NCBI GenBank assembly: GCA_934646865.1
Contig: CAKUEU010000020.1
Location: 1 to 27,764 of the forward strand
Source: an uncultured Collinsella sp.
GTDB lineage: Bacteria > Actinomycetota > Coriobacteriia > Coriobacteriales > Coriobacteriaceae
Length of the DNA: 27,764 bases
Direction of reading: 5' to 3'
Shown here: in pieces, positions 1 through 7,460 of the stretch
How the letters are laid out: each line of letters opens with the position of its first letter
How positions within the stretch are numbered: the stretch's first letter is position 1
Made by a program: the position numbers and the translations under genes
Notes under the pieces: model-generated
What the model was told of the DNA's origin: nothing
The model's database searches: none
What the model saw: the letters and a program-made list of their open reading frames with translations, nothing else

Positions 1-38
1 CTCCTTAGGAAATACCTGTCGTTTCATGGTATCAAAGG

Positions 39-67
39 GTCGGCGCGCCGACGGGCGTTTATATAAT
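39..67 (+). promoter_or_regulatory. Putative promoter with overlapping 14-bp palindrome
   Basis: A perfect -10 box, TATAAT, lies at 62-67, about 30 bp before the acyltransferase start. No good -35 box is present. Instead the -35 area is occupied by a perfect 14-bp palindrome, GTCGGCGCGCCGAC, at 39-52. A palindrome in this place could be an operator for a regulator or activator, but nothing in the window identifies the protein. Confidence 0.45.
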
Positions 68-96
68 CTATGGAGCCTAACCTACGAAAGGACACC

Positions 97-1227
97 ATGC
101 AGCCCAAAGCCGCACGCAATAAATCCATCGAAGCGCTGCGCTTAATCGCGGTCGCCGGCATCGCGGTATTCCACACGTTTCAGTGGACCTTCCAAGCGAC
201 CTGCGTCGGCTTGCCGGAATACGCGCCGCTTGCCGCCTTCCCCTATTCCGGCGTGCTCGGTTTTATTAACTTGCTGGGCTGCTGGGCCAACGAGGTCTTC
301 TTTATGATCTCGGGCTATTATCTCATCGCTTCGGCCGCACGTGCTTGGGACGGTGGGACAACGTGGAAGTCGCAAATGCAACGGACGGCGCAGCGCCTTG
401 GCAAGGTCGTTATGCCCACTGCGTTTTATTGCCTCGTGGCACTCGCGTGGTCCACGGTCGTCTCCCCCATTCCCGATGTTACCCTCAACACGCACTACTG
501 GTACACGCTAGGCCTTGAGTTTATCTGGGTCTATGCCGCAACGGTCTTCATGGCGCCATGGTTTGGACTGGCTAAGAGTCGAGTCTCCCAGAAGAGCTAC
601 ACGACGACGGTCATCGCCGTTGGCATCCTCGCATTTGTTGTTAACGGGTATTTAGCCGCCATGAGCACGACAAACGCCGGCGAGTTTTCTTGGCTCCAGA
701 AACTCATGAGCGCTGCCACGTACGTAATCGCGTTTTTGATCGGCGGGCTGCTCCGCGACGTTACCGATGCCATGGATTCGGACAAGGTGGGCACCTTGGG
801 TATGCGCTCGCTCGCAGCGGTTTTGGCGATCGCCACCATCCTGGAAGGAGTGCTCTCCTTCACCGGCAACCTCACGGCCATGACAACCCTCTCCTACAAA
901 TCAACCTCGTTGATCTCGTTTGCCCTCGCTGCCGCCTCCCTGCTCTTTGCGGCAACCCGACGCAGTGCCTCAGGCAATCCGCGGACTGCAGGTGTCATCG
1001 TCACCTTATCGACCGCCACGCTCGGTTTCTATGTGATGCAGTCGCTCACCAGTAGCCTGTGGCGTCCCGTCTTCAACACACTGCTCGCAAACATACCGGT
1101 CATCCAAAACAGCCTGGCAGCTATATGTATCATCACGGGTACCGTCATTAGCATCGTCTTTGCTCTGGCACTCCTCATCATCGATGCAGCTAGAAGCCTT
1201 ATCGTTCGCAAGCTCAAACGACAATAG
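97..1227 (+). CDS. Acyltransferase 3 family membrane protein
   Basis: A 376-residue integral membrane protein that probably transfers an acyl group (often acetyl) to an envelope glycan. The N-terminus carries the acyltransferase-3 signature: residues about 7-27 read RNKSIEALRL...GIAVFH, with the conserved Arg and a His ending the first membrane helix. About ten hydrophobic segments follow, as usual for the family, and the tail is short and basic. I chose ATG 97 over ATG 70 because GAAAGGA sits just before it and the homologous region begins right after it. A GT2 glycosyltransferase follows on the same strand, which fits a surface polysaccharide role. The acceptor and acyl donor cannot be told from sequence. 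Confidence 0.82.
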   Translation: MQPKAARNKSIEALRLIAVAGIAVFHTFQWTFQATCVGLPEYAPLAAFPYSGVLGFINLLGCWANEVFFMISGYYLIASAARAWDGGTTWKSQMQRTAQRLGKVVMPTAFYCLVALAWSTVVSPIPDVTLNTHYWYTLGLEFIWVYAATVFMAPWFGLAKSRVSQKSYTTTVIAVGILAFVVNGYLAAMSTTNAGEFSWLQKLMSAATYVIAFLIGGLLRDVTDAMDSDKVGTLGMRSLAAVLAIATILEGVLSFTGNLTAMTTLSYKSTSLISFALAAASLLFAATRRSASGNPRTAGVIVTLSTATLGFYVMQSLTSSLWRPVFNTLLANIPVIQNSLAAICIITGTVISIVFALALLIIDAARSLIVRKLKRQ

Positions 1228-1291
1228 ACACGCTGACGTCAGACGCCAAAGCCGCTACACCCGTGGCAGGTTCCTGCGTTTTATTCAAAGC

Positions 1292-1322
1292 TTGCCGACA
1301 AGGTGCGGTGAGCCTTTACAAT
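1292..1322 (+). promoter_or_regulatory. Possible promoter for the GT2 gene
   Basis: TTGCCG at 1292-1297 and TACAAT at 1317-1322 are separated by 19 bp. The -10 is good, the spacer slightly long. The site lies in the 170-bp gap after the acyltransferase and about 75 bp before the GT2 start, so the glycosyltransferase may have its own promoter. Confidence 0.35.
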
Positions 1323-1397
1323 AGGACAGTCCCAAGGACGTATTCGATAGCTTCCGCGCAGCGCTCGCGCGCCGCGCGTGAAAGGATATATTGCCCC

Positions 1398-2417
1398 ATG
1401 CCTTCAACCCTTCCCGCCCCCATCGATAAGCTCGCCATCGTTGTCGTCACGTACAAGCGCCAGGAACTCCTGGCCAACTTGTTCGACTCCATGACCGAGC
1501 TCACGGCAACGCCCTGGCGCATCGTGATTGTCGATAACGAGAATTCGCGCGAGACCGAGGCCATGTGCACCGCATTCAACGAGCGCCTGGCCAACCTGTG
1601 GGGCATCGACACCGAGCAGCCCGACGCGCAGGGCGGCACCGACCGTGTCATCTACGCCCCGCAGCTCGAAAACGGCGGCGGTGCGGGTGGCTTCTCCGCC
1701 GGCACTAAATGCGCCTACGATCTGGGGGCCCAGTGGTTCTGGGTGATGGACGACGACGTGCTCGTCATCCCCGAAGGCATCGAGCGTCTTGCCAAGTGGA
1801 CCGACCGCTACGATGTCATCCAGGGTTCGCGCCTGGACTTTGACGGCGGCGCCTTCTTTTGGCAATACCAACTCATCCTTTCGCTCGGCATTCCCAACCC
1901 TGTCGCCAAGTGGGACTTGGGCCCCGAGGGCTATCGCGCCATGAACCAGCTGTGCTTTGAGGGCGGCATGTTCTCGCGCCGCGTGGTCGACAAGATTGGC
2001 CTGCCCGACGCGCGCTTCTTTATCTACGGCGACGATGCCTGCTACGGCTACGTAGCCAGCCAACACTTCCCCGCCGCCGTTGTTGCCGACGTGGTGCTCA
2101 AGCGCGCCCGCGCCGTCTCTAACTGGGATATCGCCGGCAAGCGCCAGCTCAACTCCACGAGCGACACCAACCGTTACTACATCATGCGCAACCGCGGCTT
2201 TTTGGCCCGTTACATGCAAATCTACGGCGACTATCATCCCGTGCTGTTCCGCCTGGGCAATGCCGCGACCTTCTGCAAGGAATTCATTCGCCTGGCTGCC
2301 GTCGACAAATGTTTTAAGACCGGTATACCGGCGCTGCGCCGTGGCATGAAGGACGCCCGCAAGATCGTTAAGGATCCCAACTGGAAGCCCATGCCGCCCA
2401 TGAAGGACGCCGAGTAG
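1398..2417 (+). CDS. GlfT-like family 2 glycosyltransferase
   Basis: A 339-residue cytoplasmic or membrane-associated glycosyltransferase of the GT-A fold, probably adding a sugar to a cell-surface glycan. The nucleotide-sugar fold starts near residue 11 (KLAIVVVTYKR) and continues with VIVDNENS. A glycine-rich stretch (ENGGGAGGFSAG) precedes WVMDDDV, with the metal-binding DDD at residues 118-120. This NGGGAGGF...DDD arrangement resembles the galactofuranosyltransferase/rhamnosyltransferase group. I prefer ATG 1398, preceded by AAAGGA at 1381-1386 and immediately followed by the conserved domain, over a GTG at 1263 that would add 45 non-homologous residues. Donor and acceptor are unknown. 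Confidence 0.85.
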   Translation: MPSTLPAPIDKLAIVVVTYKRQELLANLFDSMTELTATPWRIVIVDNENSRETEAMCTAFNERLANLWGIDTEQPDAQGGTDRVIYAPQLENGGGAGGFSAGTKCAYDLGAQWFWVMDDDVLVIPEGIERLAKWTDRYDVIQGSRLDFDGGAFFWQYQLILSLGIPNPVAKWDLGPEGYRAMNQLCFEGGMFSRRVVDKIGLPDARFFIYGDDACYGYVASQHFPAAVVADVVLKRARAVSNWDIAGKRQLNSTSDTNRYYIMRNRGFLARYMQIYGDYHPVLFRLGNAATFCKEFIRLAAVDKCFKTGIPALRRGMKDARKIVKDPNWKPMPPMKDAE

Positions 2418-2433
2418 TAAAGGGCTTTCGCCC
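2418..2433 (-). terminator. Weak hairpin between convergent genes
   Basis: On the minus strand GGGC-GAAA-GCCC is followed by TTTACT, just beyond the stop codon of the AAA-ATPase gene. The stem is only four pairs with a stable GAAA tetraloop, and the T tract is short. It is the only terminator-like structure between the two convergent genes. Confidence 0.3.
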
Positions 2434-2437
2434 GCCG

Positions 2438-4234
2438 CTACAGTCGTTGGTACACCACGGATACACGCTGACCGTCAAAACCAAAGCCCCAACGCATGCG
2501 CCCGACTGCGGGGCGCGGCACGCGGATATCATCGATGCCGTCGCGCTCTATGTCGAGCAGTGCCTGAACCGCCAACAGTTCCAGGCCCAGGGCATCGACG
2601 CCAGGGTCGTACATCATGTTGATCGTTATCAGCGGTCGCTCATCGAGCATGCCGAGCGTGTCGGCCACGTCAAACACCCGACCGGTGGGAATCACCTGGA
2701 TATCCCAGCGATCCGAGACGCCACTTCGCTTGGAGCTGGGATTGCAATAGCCGGGCAGTCCAAAGCAGAGCCCCTGAAGCGTCAGATGATAGGCTGTCGG
2801 CACATCTGATTGGCCCACATCGATGCCCAGATCGCCGATAGCACAGCTCAAAGCTTGCTTTACAGTGTCCTCGTCTCCTCGACACAGCCCGTCATGGAAC
2901 GAGTCGATAACTCCAACGTCCTCAACGGCGCACTCAAACCATTCCAGAATTACAAGACGGAGCGCCTGACGCACTTCGTTGTTAGGCAGACGCAGGGAGC
3001 GAAGGTACGCGCCGTCCCCCGAATGCCCAGTCATATCCGTCGTAAGAAATCCAGACAGATACAGCGCAGTCCAGATATCATCGGACTTGGCGGCATCGGC
3101 CTCCTCGGCATGCACATGCACTGGCGCCTCAATAAACCCATGCGCCTCAAGTAAATCGAACAATGCGGACAGGCGCATGAGATTCCAGTCGCCGACGCAT
3201 GCGCTCAGACGGTCGGCGTAACCATACAGATCTGCCCGAACAGGCGCGACGCAACCGCGATGTGCGTAGTCCACCACGCGCTCCGGGCTCGAGCAATAAA
3301 AACCACCAAGCAGATAGCCCTCGAGCCACTCGCGCGCGTCATCCAGACAGTCGTTGCGCCCGATGCGATCCAGCAGCACCCGGACTTCGTCGTCCGAAAA
3401 ACCGAACCATCGATCACACCAACTCGACAGCGGTGTCGCCGACCGATAGGAAACCCCACGTTGGGACAACGCAAACTCGGCAGGACCGGGGCGCTCGCCC
3501 ATAAGACACGTCAATCGCAACGAGTTGCCGGCGTCGGCAATGGTGTCGAACAACATTCGGCTGAGCGACTCGAGGGAATCCACGCTACCGTCGTCCTTAG
3601 CGTCCAAACGCTTTGGACATACCGCGTCGTAGTCGTCTATCAGAAGAACAACCTGCTCATCGAAAGCCGTCTGGAGCAGTTTAATAAGCACGCCAGTCGC
3701 CGCATCGATCTCCTTATCGCTGGCCACCCCACGCGCCGCCCTCTCGATAAGACGAACCTCACGTCTTGACAGATCAGGCGCGGCAAGCAGCGGCAGCAAT
3801 CGGGCGCACTCGTGTGCAACAGCGCTGCGAATAGCCGCCGCAGCATCAGCGTCACACCTCACAGCGGCAGTTGAAAAGTCAAGCGTGATGACCGGATAAC
3901 ACGCGTGCTCATCACGATAGCGACCGCCGCCCGCCTGCCAAATCTGGGTGCCGACGAACGGGCTTCGATCCGGCCGTTGATCAGGTCGTTCCAAATAGCA
4001 TTTGAGCATCGATAGGTTCATGCTCTTGCCAAAACCCTTGGGCCGACAACAAAGCGCAACAGGCGCTTCGCCGTCCAATATATCGGCAATAAACATAGTC
4101 TTATCGACGAGTAAACACCGATTGATTGCATCGGAAAAGTCGTGTACATCAACCGGCAGAGCTGCGTTATCCGCATGATTGAGCAACCGTGCGCCAAACG
4201 CATGAGCAACACCATAATTCTCCTGTTCAGACAC
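2438..4234 (-). CDS. AAA-ATPase/PD-(D/E)XK family protein, nuclease motif degraded
   Basis: A 598-residue protein of the bacterial family that joins an AAA-ATPase domain to a C-terminal PD-(D/E)XK nuclease-like domain; the cellular role of the family is not settled. The N-terminal SDAINRCLLVDKT leads into a P-loop RPKGFGKS (residues 64-71), where most members have RPRRFGKT. A Walker B-like LLIDDYD lies near residues 197-203. The C-terminal domain begins YHLTLQGL near residue 482 and keeps the Asp of RWDIQV (near 511), but the usual ExK motif is replaced by ITINMM (532-541). The nuclease is therefore probably inactive. GTG 4234 is chosen because AAGGAGAG lies just upstream; the longer reading frame to 4330 has no ribosome site. 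The gene stands alone. Confidence 0.78.
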   Translation of the reverse strand: MSEQENYGVAHAFGARLLNHADNAALPVDVHDFSDAINRCLLVDKTMFIADILDGEAPVALCCRPKGFGKSMNLSMLKCYLERPDQRPDRSPFVGTQIWQAGGGRYRDEHACYPVITLDFSTAAVRCDADAAAAIRSAVAHECARLLPLLAAPDLSRREVRLIERAARGVASDKEIDAATGVLIKLLQTAFDEQVVLLIDDYDAVCPKRLDAKDDGSVDSLESLSRMLFDTIADAGNSLRLTCLMGERPGPAEFALSQRGVSYRSATPLSSWCDRWFGFSDDEVRVLLDRIGRNDCLDDAREWLEGYLLGGFYCSSPERVVDYAHRGCVAPVRADLYGYADRLSACVGDWNLMRLSALFDLLEAHGFIEAPVHVHAEEADAAKSDDIWTALYLSGFLTTDMTGHSGDGAYLRSLRLPNNEVRQALRLVILEWFECAVEDVGVIDSFHDGLCRGDEDTVKQALSCAIGDLGIDVGQSDVPTAYHLTLQGLCFGLPGYCNPSSKRSGVSDRWDIQVIPTGRVFDVADTLGMLDERPLITINMMYDPGVDALGLELLAVQALLDIERDGIDDIRVPRPAVGRMRWGFGFDGQRVSVVYQRL

Positions 4235-4267
4235 CGTAAACTCTCCTTCTAACGCAGCACGATGCCC

Positions 4268-4295
4268 ATTGTAGCGAGCGGGTAGAGCGCAACAA
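4268..4295 (-). promoter_or_regulatory. Putative promoter of the AAA-ATPase gene
   Basis: Read on the minus strand, TTGTTG (4290-4295), a 16-bp spacer and TACAAT (4268-4273) form a sigma-70-type promoter about 34 bp before the GTG start. Confidence 0.45.
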
Positions 4296-4368
4296 TATCG
4301 ACATGCAAACGTTTCGGGCAACGGTAGCAATAAACGCCACGAGGGGGCATAACAAATCGTTGCACAAC

Positions 4369-4402
4369 AAAAATGGGGCCCGATGTAATCGCACCGGACC
4401 CC
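4369..4402 (-). terminator. Rho-independent terminator of the wall-anchored muramidase gene
   Basis: On the minus strand GGGGTCCGGTG pairs with CATCGGGCCCC (two G-U wobbles) around a six-base loop, followed by ATTTTTG. It lies about 30 bp after the stop codon of the 604-residue surface protein gene. Confidence 0.75.
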
Positions 4403-4433
4403 GCACTAACTCTATTGAAAACGATCTGAGAGA

Positions 4434-6248
4434 TTACTCCTCGGAGCCATCCTCAGCCGAATCCTTTTTCTGGCGATCGAGCTTATGCTTACCGCTCACG
4501 ATAGACGTAGCGCCGAGCGTCGCCAAACTCGCGCTGGCAAGGCTCGCCATCACGATCAAGTCGCCCGTCTTGGGCATGTTGCCGCCCGAGGACTTGGTCG
4601 TCGTGGTCGTGGTGGTTGTAGTGGTCACCGTCTTGGAGTCATTTTGCTCCTGGACCTGATTGTCGGCACCGCTCTTACCGCTGTCCTCGCCCTGCTGCTT
4701 TCCGTCCTCGGTCTTGCCCTTGCTCTCGTCCTTCTCCTCAGATTCAGACTTCTTACCCTCGTCCTTCTTCTGATCGGACTTGCCGCCCTTCTCCGTTTCG
4801 GACTTCTCGGAATCTTTCTCCTTAGATTCATCCTTCGCGACCGTGGTCTGCGTCGCAGTAACCTGAACAGAATTGTTCTTGTCAGGAGACGAGCTGCTTA
4901 CGCCAGCCATCAGCGAAGAGCCCAGCGTGGAGCCAAGCTGCACGGCGAAAGAGGGCTTCTTGTCCGTCGAAGTTGCGGGCGCGTCCGTCTCCTTATTCGA
5001 GTCGTCCTTGGAAACACCGGAATCAGAAGCTGCGCCAGAGTTAGAGTCATTGTTAGAACCGGTATCGGCGGAAGAATCGCTCGAACCGGTGGAAGAGTCA
5101 GATGAGCCCGCGCCGGTCGAACCAGAAGCGGCGCCGTCCGTATTGCCGGCAGAGTTTGAAGACGAATCGCCTGCAGCAGAGCCGTCCGAATCGGAGCCGT
5201 TCGAGACAGAGCCGTTCGAGGTAGACCCGTCGTTGGTAGTGCCACCAGCAGAACCATTGCTGTCAGCATCGGTCGAGGGCGCATCCATCCTGTCATCGTT
5301 GGAATCGTCACTCGAGTTGTCATTCGAATCGGGCGTCGGCGCAGGCGCCGGCGTGGACTCGGGCTCCGCAGGCGTCGAGGGCGTCGAGGCGGCCTCGTCC
5401 TCGGCGATATAAACCAAGCAGTCCTTCAGCTCGTTTCGGTAGCGGTTCTTCCAGCCCTCATGATACTGGGGCTGGCTCGAAAACTTGGTCGCGACGTTAT
5501 TGACCACGCTGTTGGCAAGTGCCGTCACAAACTCGCGGTCGGACATATCATTGGAAAGATTCGCCCAACGGAAGAAGTCCCTGCAGCCACCGGTACCACA
5601 CATGTTGGTGATGCTCCACACCATGCCCTTGACGCAGTCGGCGCGACCGGAAATATCAATGCCCAGGCCGCTCTTGAGCCAAGCCTCGGTCACCGCATAG
5701 TAGGAGTTGTACGCATAGGCGTCCTGAAGCGCCGAGAACTCAGCAGGATCGGTATTGTAGGCGCCCTGGAAAGCCTCCTGCGCAATGCGGCCCAGCTCGG
5801 TCAGCTGGCCGTTCTCGTACATGGAATTGCTCGCGTTGGAAATCTCGCTGCCGCGATCGATCGCGTCCTTGAGCATGCTGTATTTTTCGGGGTTGTAGTT
5901 GTAGGCCTGCTTCATAAACGGGATGAGCGACCAACGGCGATCGAACTGGTAATAGCCCAGCGCGTTATAGCCGTCCCCATACGAAAAGCCCTGGTTGTAG
6001 TTGCCATGGCTCTCGTACTTGGTAAAGTACTTCATCTCGGTGGTGACATTGACAAACGAAACGCCCTGGACCGACCGCAGCACGCCCGAGAAGGACTGCT
6101 GGGTGTAGAGACCCTTATCGATATCGGTGGCATCCGAGGCAACGCCCGGCGTGGGCTCCTCGGCAGCAGCGGGCGCCGGCACGGCGACGGTGCCAAACGA
6201 AAGTGCCAACGTCAGGCCCGCCACAATAGCGGAATGCTTGGGCTGCAT
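4434..6248 (-). CDS. Secreted, sortase-anchored muramidase-like surface protein
   Basis: A 604-residue protein predicted to be exported, covalently attached to the wall and to act on peptidoglycan. Residues 1-29 are a signal peptide ending in AAA before EEP. Residues about 60-280 resemble the lysozyme-like domain found at the C-terminus of VgrG-3 and in VgrG-related wall hydrolases: KYESHG offers a candidate catalytic Glu, followed by YNALGYYQFD and VWSITNMCGTGG. Four Cys in this domain could form disulfides. A long Ser/Asp/Gly/Asn-rich linker, then a Lys/Glu-rich segment and a Thr run, form a stalk. The end is MPKTG (residue 558 on), a membrane helix and an 18-residue charged tail, a variant LPXTG sorting signal. 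The ribosome site is GGGAGGA. Activity and exact domain family are inferred. Confidence 0.72.
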   Translation of the reverse strand: MQPKHSAIVAGLTLALSFGTVAVPAPAAAEEPTPGVASDATDIDKGLYTQQSFSGVLRSVQGVSFVNVTTEMKYFTKYESHGNYNQGFSYGDGYNALGYYQFDRRWSLIPFMKQAYNYNPEKYSMLKDAIDRGSEISNASNSMYENGQLTELGRIAQEAFQGAYNTDPAEFSALQDAYAYNSYYAVTEAWLKSGLGIDISGRADCVKGMVWSITNMCGTGGCRDFFRWANLSNDMSDREFVTALANSVVNNVATKFSSQPQYHEGWKNRYRNELKDCLVYIAEDEAASTPSTPAEPESTPAPAPTPDSNDNSSDDSNDDRMDAPSTDADSNGSAGGTTNDGSTSNGSVSNGSDSDGSAAGDSSSNSAGNTDGAASGSTGAGSSDSSTGSSDSSADTGSNNDSNSGAASDSGVSKDDSNKETDAPATSTDKKPSFAVQLGSTLGSSLMAGVSSSSPDKNNSVQVTATQTTVAKDESKEKDSEKSETEKGGKSDQKKDEGKKSESEEKDESKGKTEDGKQQGEDSGKSGADNQVQEQNDSKTVTTTTTTTTTTKSSGGNMPKTGDLIVMASLASASLATLGATSIVSGKHKLDRQKKDSAEDGSEE

Positions 6249-6318
6249 AAGATCCTCCCTGCATTGGTGTAGTTAAAGTGCAGTTTGCAAAGATAAGAGT
6301 AAGTATTGCAGCTCGCCC

Positions 6319-6357
6319 GTTGTTGCACAACAACCCCTCGGCAAACGGCAACAACCC
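6319..6357. repeat. CAACAACCC direct repeats with an inverted copy
   Basis: CAACAACCC occurs at 6328-6336 and again at 6349-6357, exactly 21 bp (two helical turns) apart. An inverted GTTGTTG at 6319-6325 forms a 7-bp dyad with the first copy. The set lies 70-110 bp upstream of the surface-protein start, in its likely promoter region. It may be an operator, but the elements are short. Confidence 0.35.
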
Positions 6358-6376
6358 TCCGCGAAATCTTAAGGAT

Positions 6377-6796
6377 TTAAATAAATTGGTCGTCAGGCGC
6401 CAAAAGAAGTTCGCCGTAATGAGCCAAAAGGCCATCTCTCAGCTGGCAAAAGGCAGGGATATAAACGTTCAGAATGCGCTGAATCAAATCTTGCGCGAGT
6501 TTGTTGTCATAGATGTGGACGTTCGTATTGCGGTCTCTGAGCATATCCAGCCAAGCAGCCTCATCTATAAAGTCATAGAACCGATAGGCTTCTTTCAAGA
6601 TGGCTCGAGGAGAGCCCGACGCAGCAAGCGTCGCGCCCTCATACTCAAGCAAACGCTTGAGGAGCAAAATTGAGATGCCGAAAACCTGCTCATAGATATA
6701 TATGCAGCCAGAGGCAACGTAGTCGTTATCAAGATCCTGAAACCGAGCCGTTTCCAATACGGCCAGTCGCGAATCAAAAGCCTCGTACGACTTCAC
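6377..6796 (-). CDS. HEPN-domain protein, HI0074-like (nucleotidyltransferase substrate-binding type)
   Basis: A 139-residue all-helical protein of the HI0074 family, whose members usually pair with a minimal nucleotidyltransferase (MNT) and act as HEPN ribonuclease toxins or substrate-binding partners. The match covers the whole length: SPRAILKEAYR, then WLDMLRDRNTNVHIYDN with the RNxxxH HEPN motif near residues 88-93. No MNT gene is present on either side, which is unusual because the pair is normally adjacent. The gene starts with GTG only 10 bp after the Rrf2 regulator stop, so the two are probably co-transcribed. It is more AT-rich than its neighbours, and the ribosome site is weak. Transfer is possible. 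Confidence 0.78.
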   Translation of the reverse strand: MKSYEAFDSRLAVLETARFQDLDNDYVASGCIYIYEQVFGISILLLKRLLEYEGATLAASGSPRAILKEAYRFYDFIDEAAWLDMLRDRNTNVHIYDNKLAQDLIQRILNVYIPAFCQLRDGLLAHYGELLLAPDDQFI

Positions 6797-6806
6797 GAAA
6801 ACCCAC

Positions 6807-7238
6807 TTACAGTTTGATATCGAAGTTGATTTCGGGGACGGTGGCTAGGTCGGCCAGGGTCACGCCGTCGACGTACTTTTCGATCACATCGTCCAGGCCG
6901 CGCCAGAACTTGACCGTGGAGCACAGGTCGCTGCGGGTGCAGCTGTTGTCGATGCCATCGCACGCCACCGGCGCCGTGCTGCCCTCGACGGCGCGCAGGA
7001 TGTCGCCGGCGCGCACCTCGGCCGGATCCTTGGCCATCATGTAGCCGCCGCCCTTGCCACGCACACTCTTGAGCAAACCCGCCTTCATAAGCGGACGCAC
7101 TAGCTGCTCCAAGTACTTCTGCGAAATATGCTCGCGGTCGGCCACCTCGCGCAGGGCAATCTTGCCCTCGGCGTCGCCCAGCGCCGCGATATAGATCATC
7201 AATCGGAGGGCATAGCGGCCCTTAGAAGAAATGAGCAT
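6807..7238 (-). CDS. Rrf2/IscR-type Fe-S-sensing regulator
   Basis: A 143-residue DNA-binding regulator of the Rrf2 family. It begins MLISSKGRYALRLMIYIA and has the winged helix REVADREHISQKYLEQL (recognition region about residues 30-47) and the wing VRGKGGGY. Cys93, Cys100 and Cys106 match the IscR cluster-binding arrangement, but the IscR His ligand three residues after the last Cys is Val here. ATG 7238 is preceded by GGGAGGGTAGGT; the in-frame extension to 7334 crosses the operator region and is rejected. Its divergent position next to sufC makes it the probable suf regulator. Two 29-bp dyads lie between them, one 20 bp from its own start, suggesting autoregulation. Confidence 0.88.
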   Translation of the reverse strand: MLISSKGRYALRLMIYIAALGDAEGKIALREVADREHISQKYLEQLVRPLMKAGLLKSVRGKGGGYMMAKDPAEVRAGDILRAVEGSTAPVACDGIDNSCTRSDLCSTVKFWRGLDDVIEKYVDGVTLADLATVPEINFDIKL

Positions 7239-7257
7239 ACCTACCCTCCCATCGCCT

Positions 7258-7286
7258 GGGACAAAATAACCAGGAGTATTTGTCCC
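7258..7286. promoter_or_regulatory. 29-bp dyad, copy 1 (putative Rrf2 operator)
   Basis: Arms GGGACAAAAT and TATTTGTCCC bound a 29-bp interval whose outer 7 bp are perfectly inverted. It lies 20 bp upstream of the Rrf2 regulator start. Copies 2 and 3 have the same 29-bp length, which argues for one dimeric protein binding all three. The Rrf2 protein is the obvious candidate. Confidence 0.65.
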
Positions 7287-7301
7287 AAATCTTAAGTAAG
7301 T

Positions 7302-7330
7302 GGAACAAACACAACAGGTATTTTTGTCCC
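7302..7330. promoter_or_regulatory. 29-bp dyad, copy 2 (putative Rrf2 operator)
   Basis: Arms GGAACAAACA and TTTTTGTCCC span 29 bp, with one mismatch in the outer 7 bp. The centre is 44 bp from that of copy 1, about four helical turns, and its edge is 38 bp upstream of the suf -35 box. It could serve the suf promoter while copy 1 serves the regulator. Confidence 0.58.
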
Positions 7331-7368
7331 ACAATTTGAAAAGTCGAGTGGATTAGTCGGGTTTTCCC

Positions 7369-7396
7369 TTGACTAACGCCGAACCCATAGTAACTT
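7369..7396 (+). promoter_or_regulatory. Putative suf operon promoter
   Basis: TTGACT at 7369-7374 is a near-consensus -35. After 16 bp comes TAACTT (7391-7396), a moderate -10. The sufC start is 65 bp further on. An additional TTAGTC...GACTAA inverted repeat (7353-7376) overlaps the -35. Confidence 0.55.
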
Positions 7397-7460
7397 TATT
7401 CCGAGAAGATTCCTAGGGTTTAGTACACCCATGAGTACACCATATACAGAGAGGGACAGC

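Noticed and set aside
4349..6333. GTTGCACAACAA on both flanks of the surface-protein gene as ends of a mobile element
   Set aside because: A 12-mer shared once in a window of this size is expected by chance, and there is no transposase or target duplication.
7353..7376. TTAGTC-N12-GACTAA inverted repeat at the suf -35 box as an IscR type 1 site
   Set aside because: The half-sites face the opposite way from the GACT...AGTC order of the E. coli IscR site, and 6-bp arms are weak beside the 29-bp dyads.
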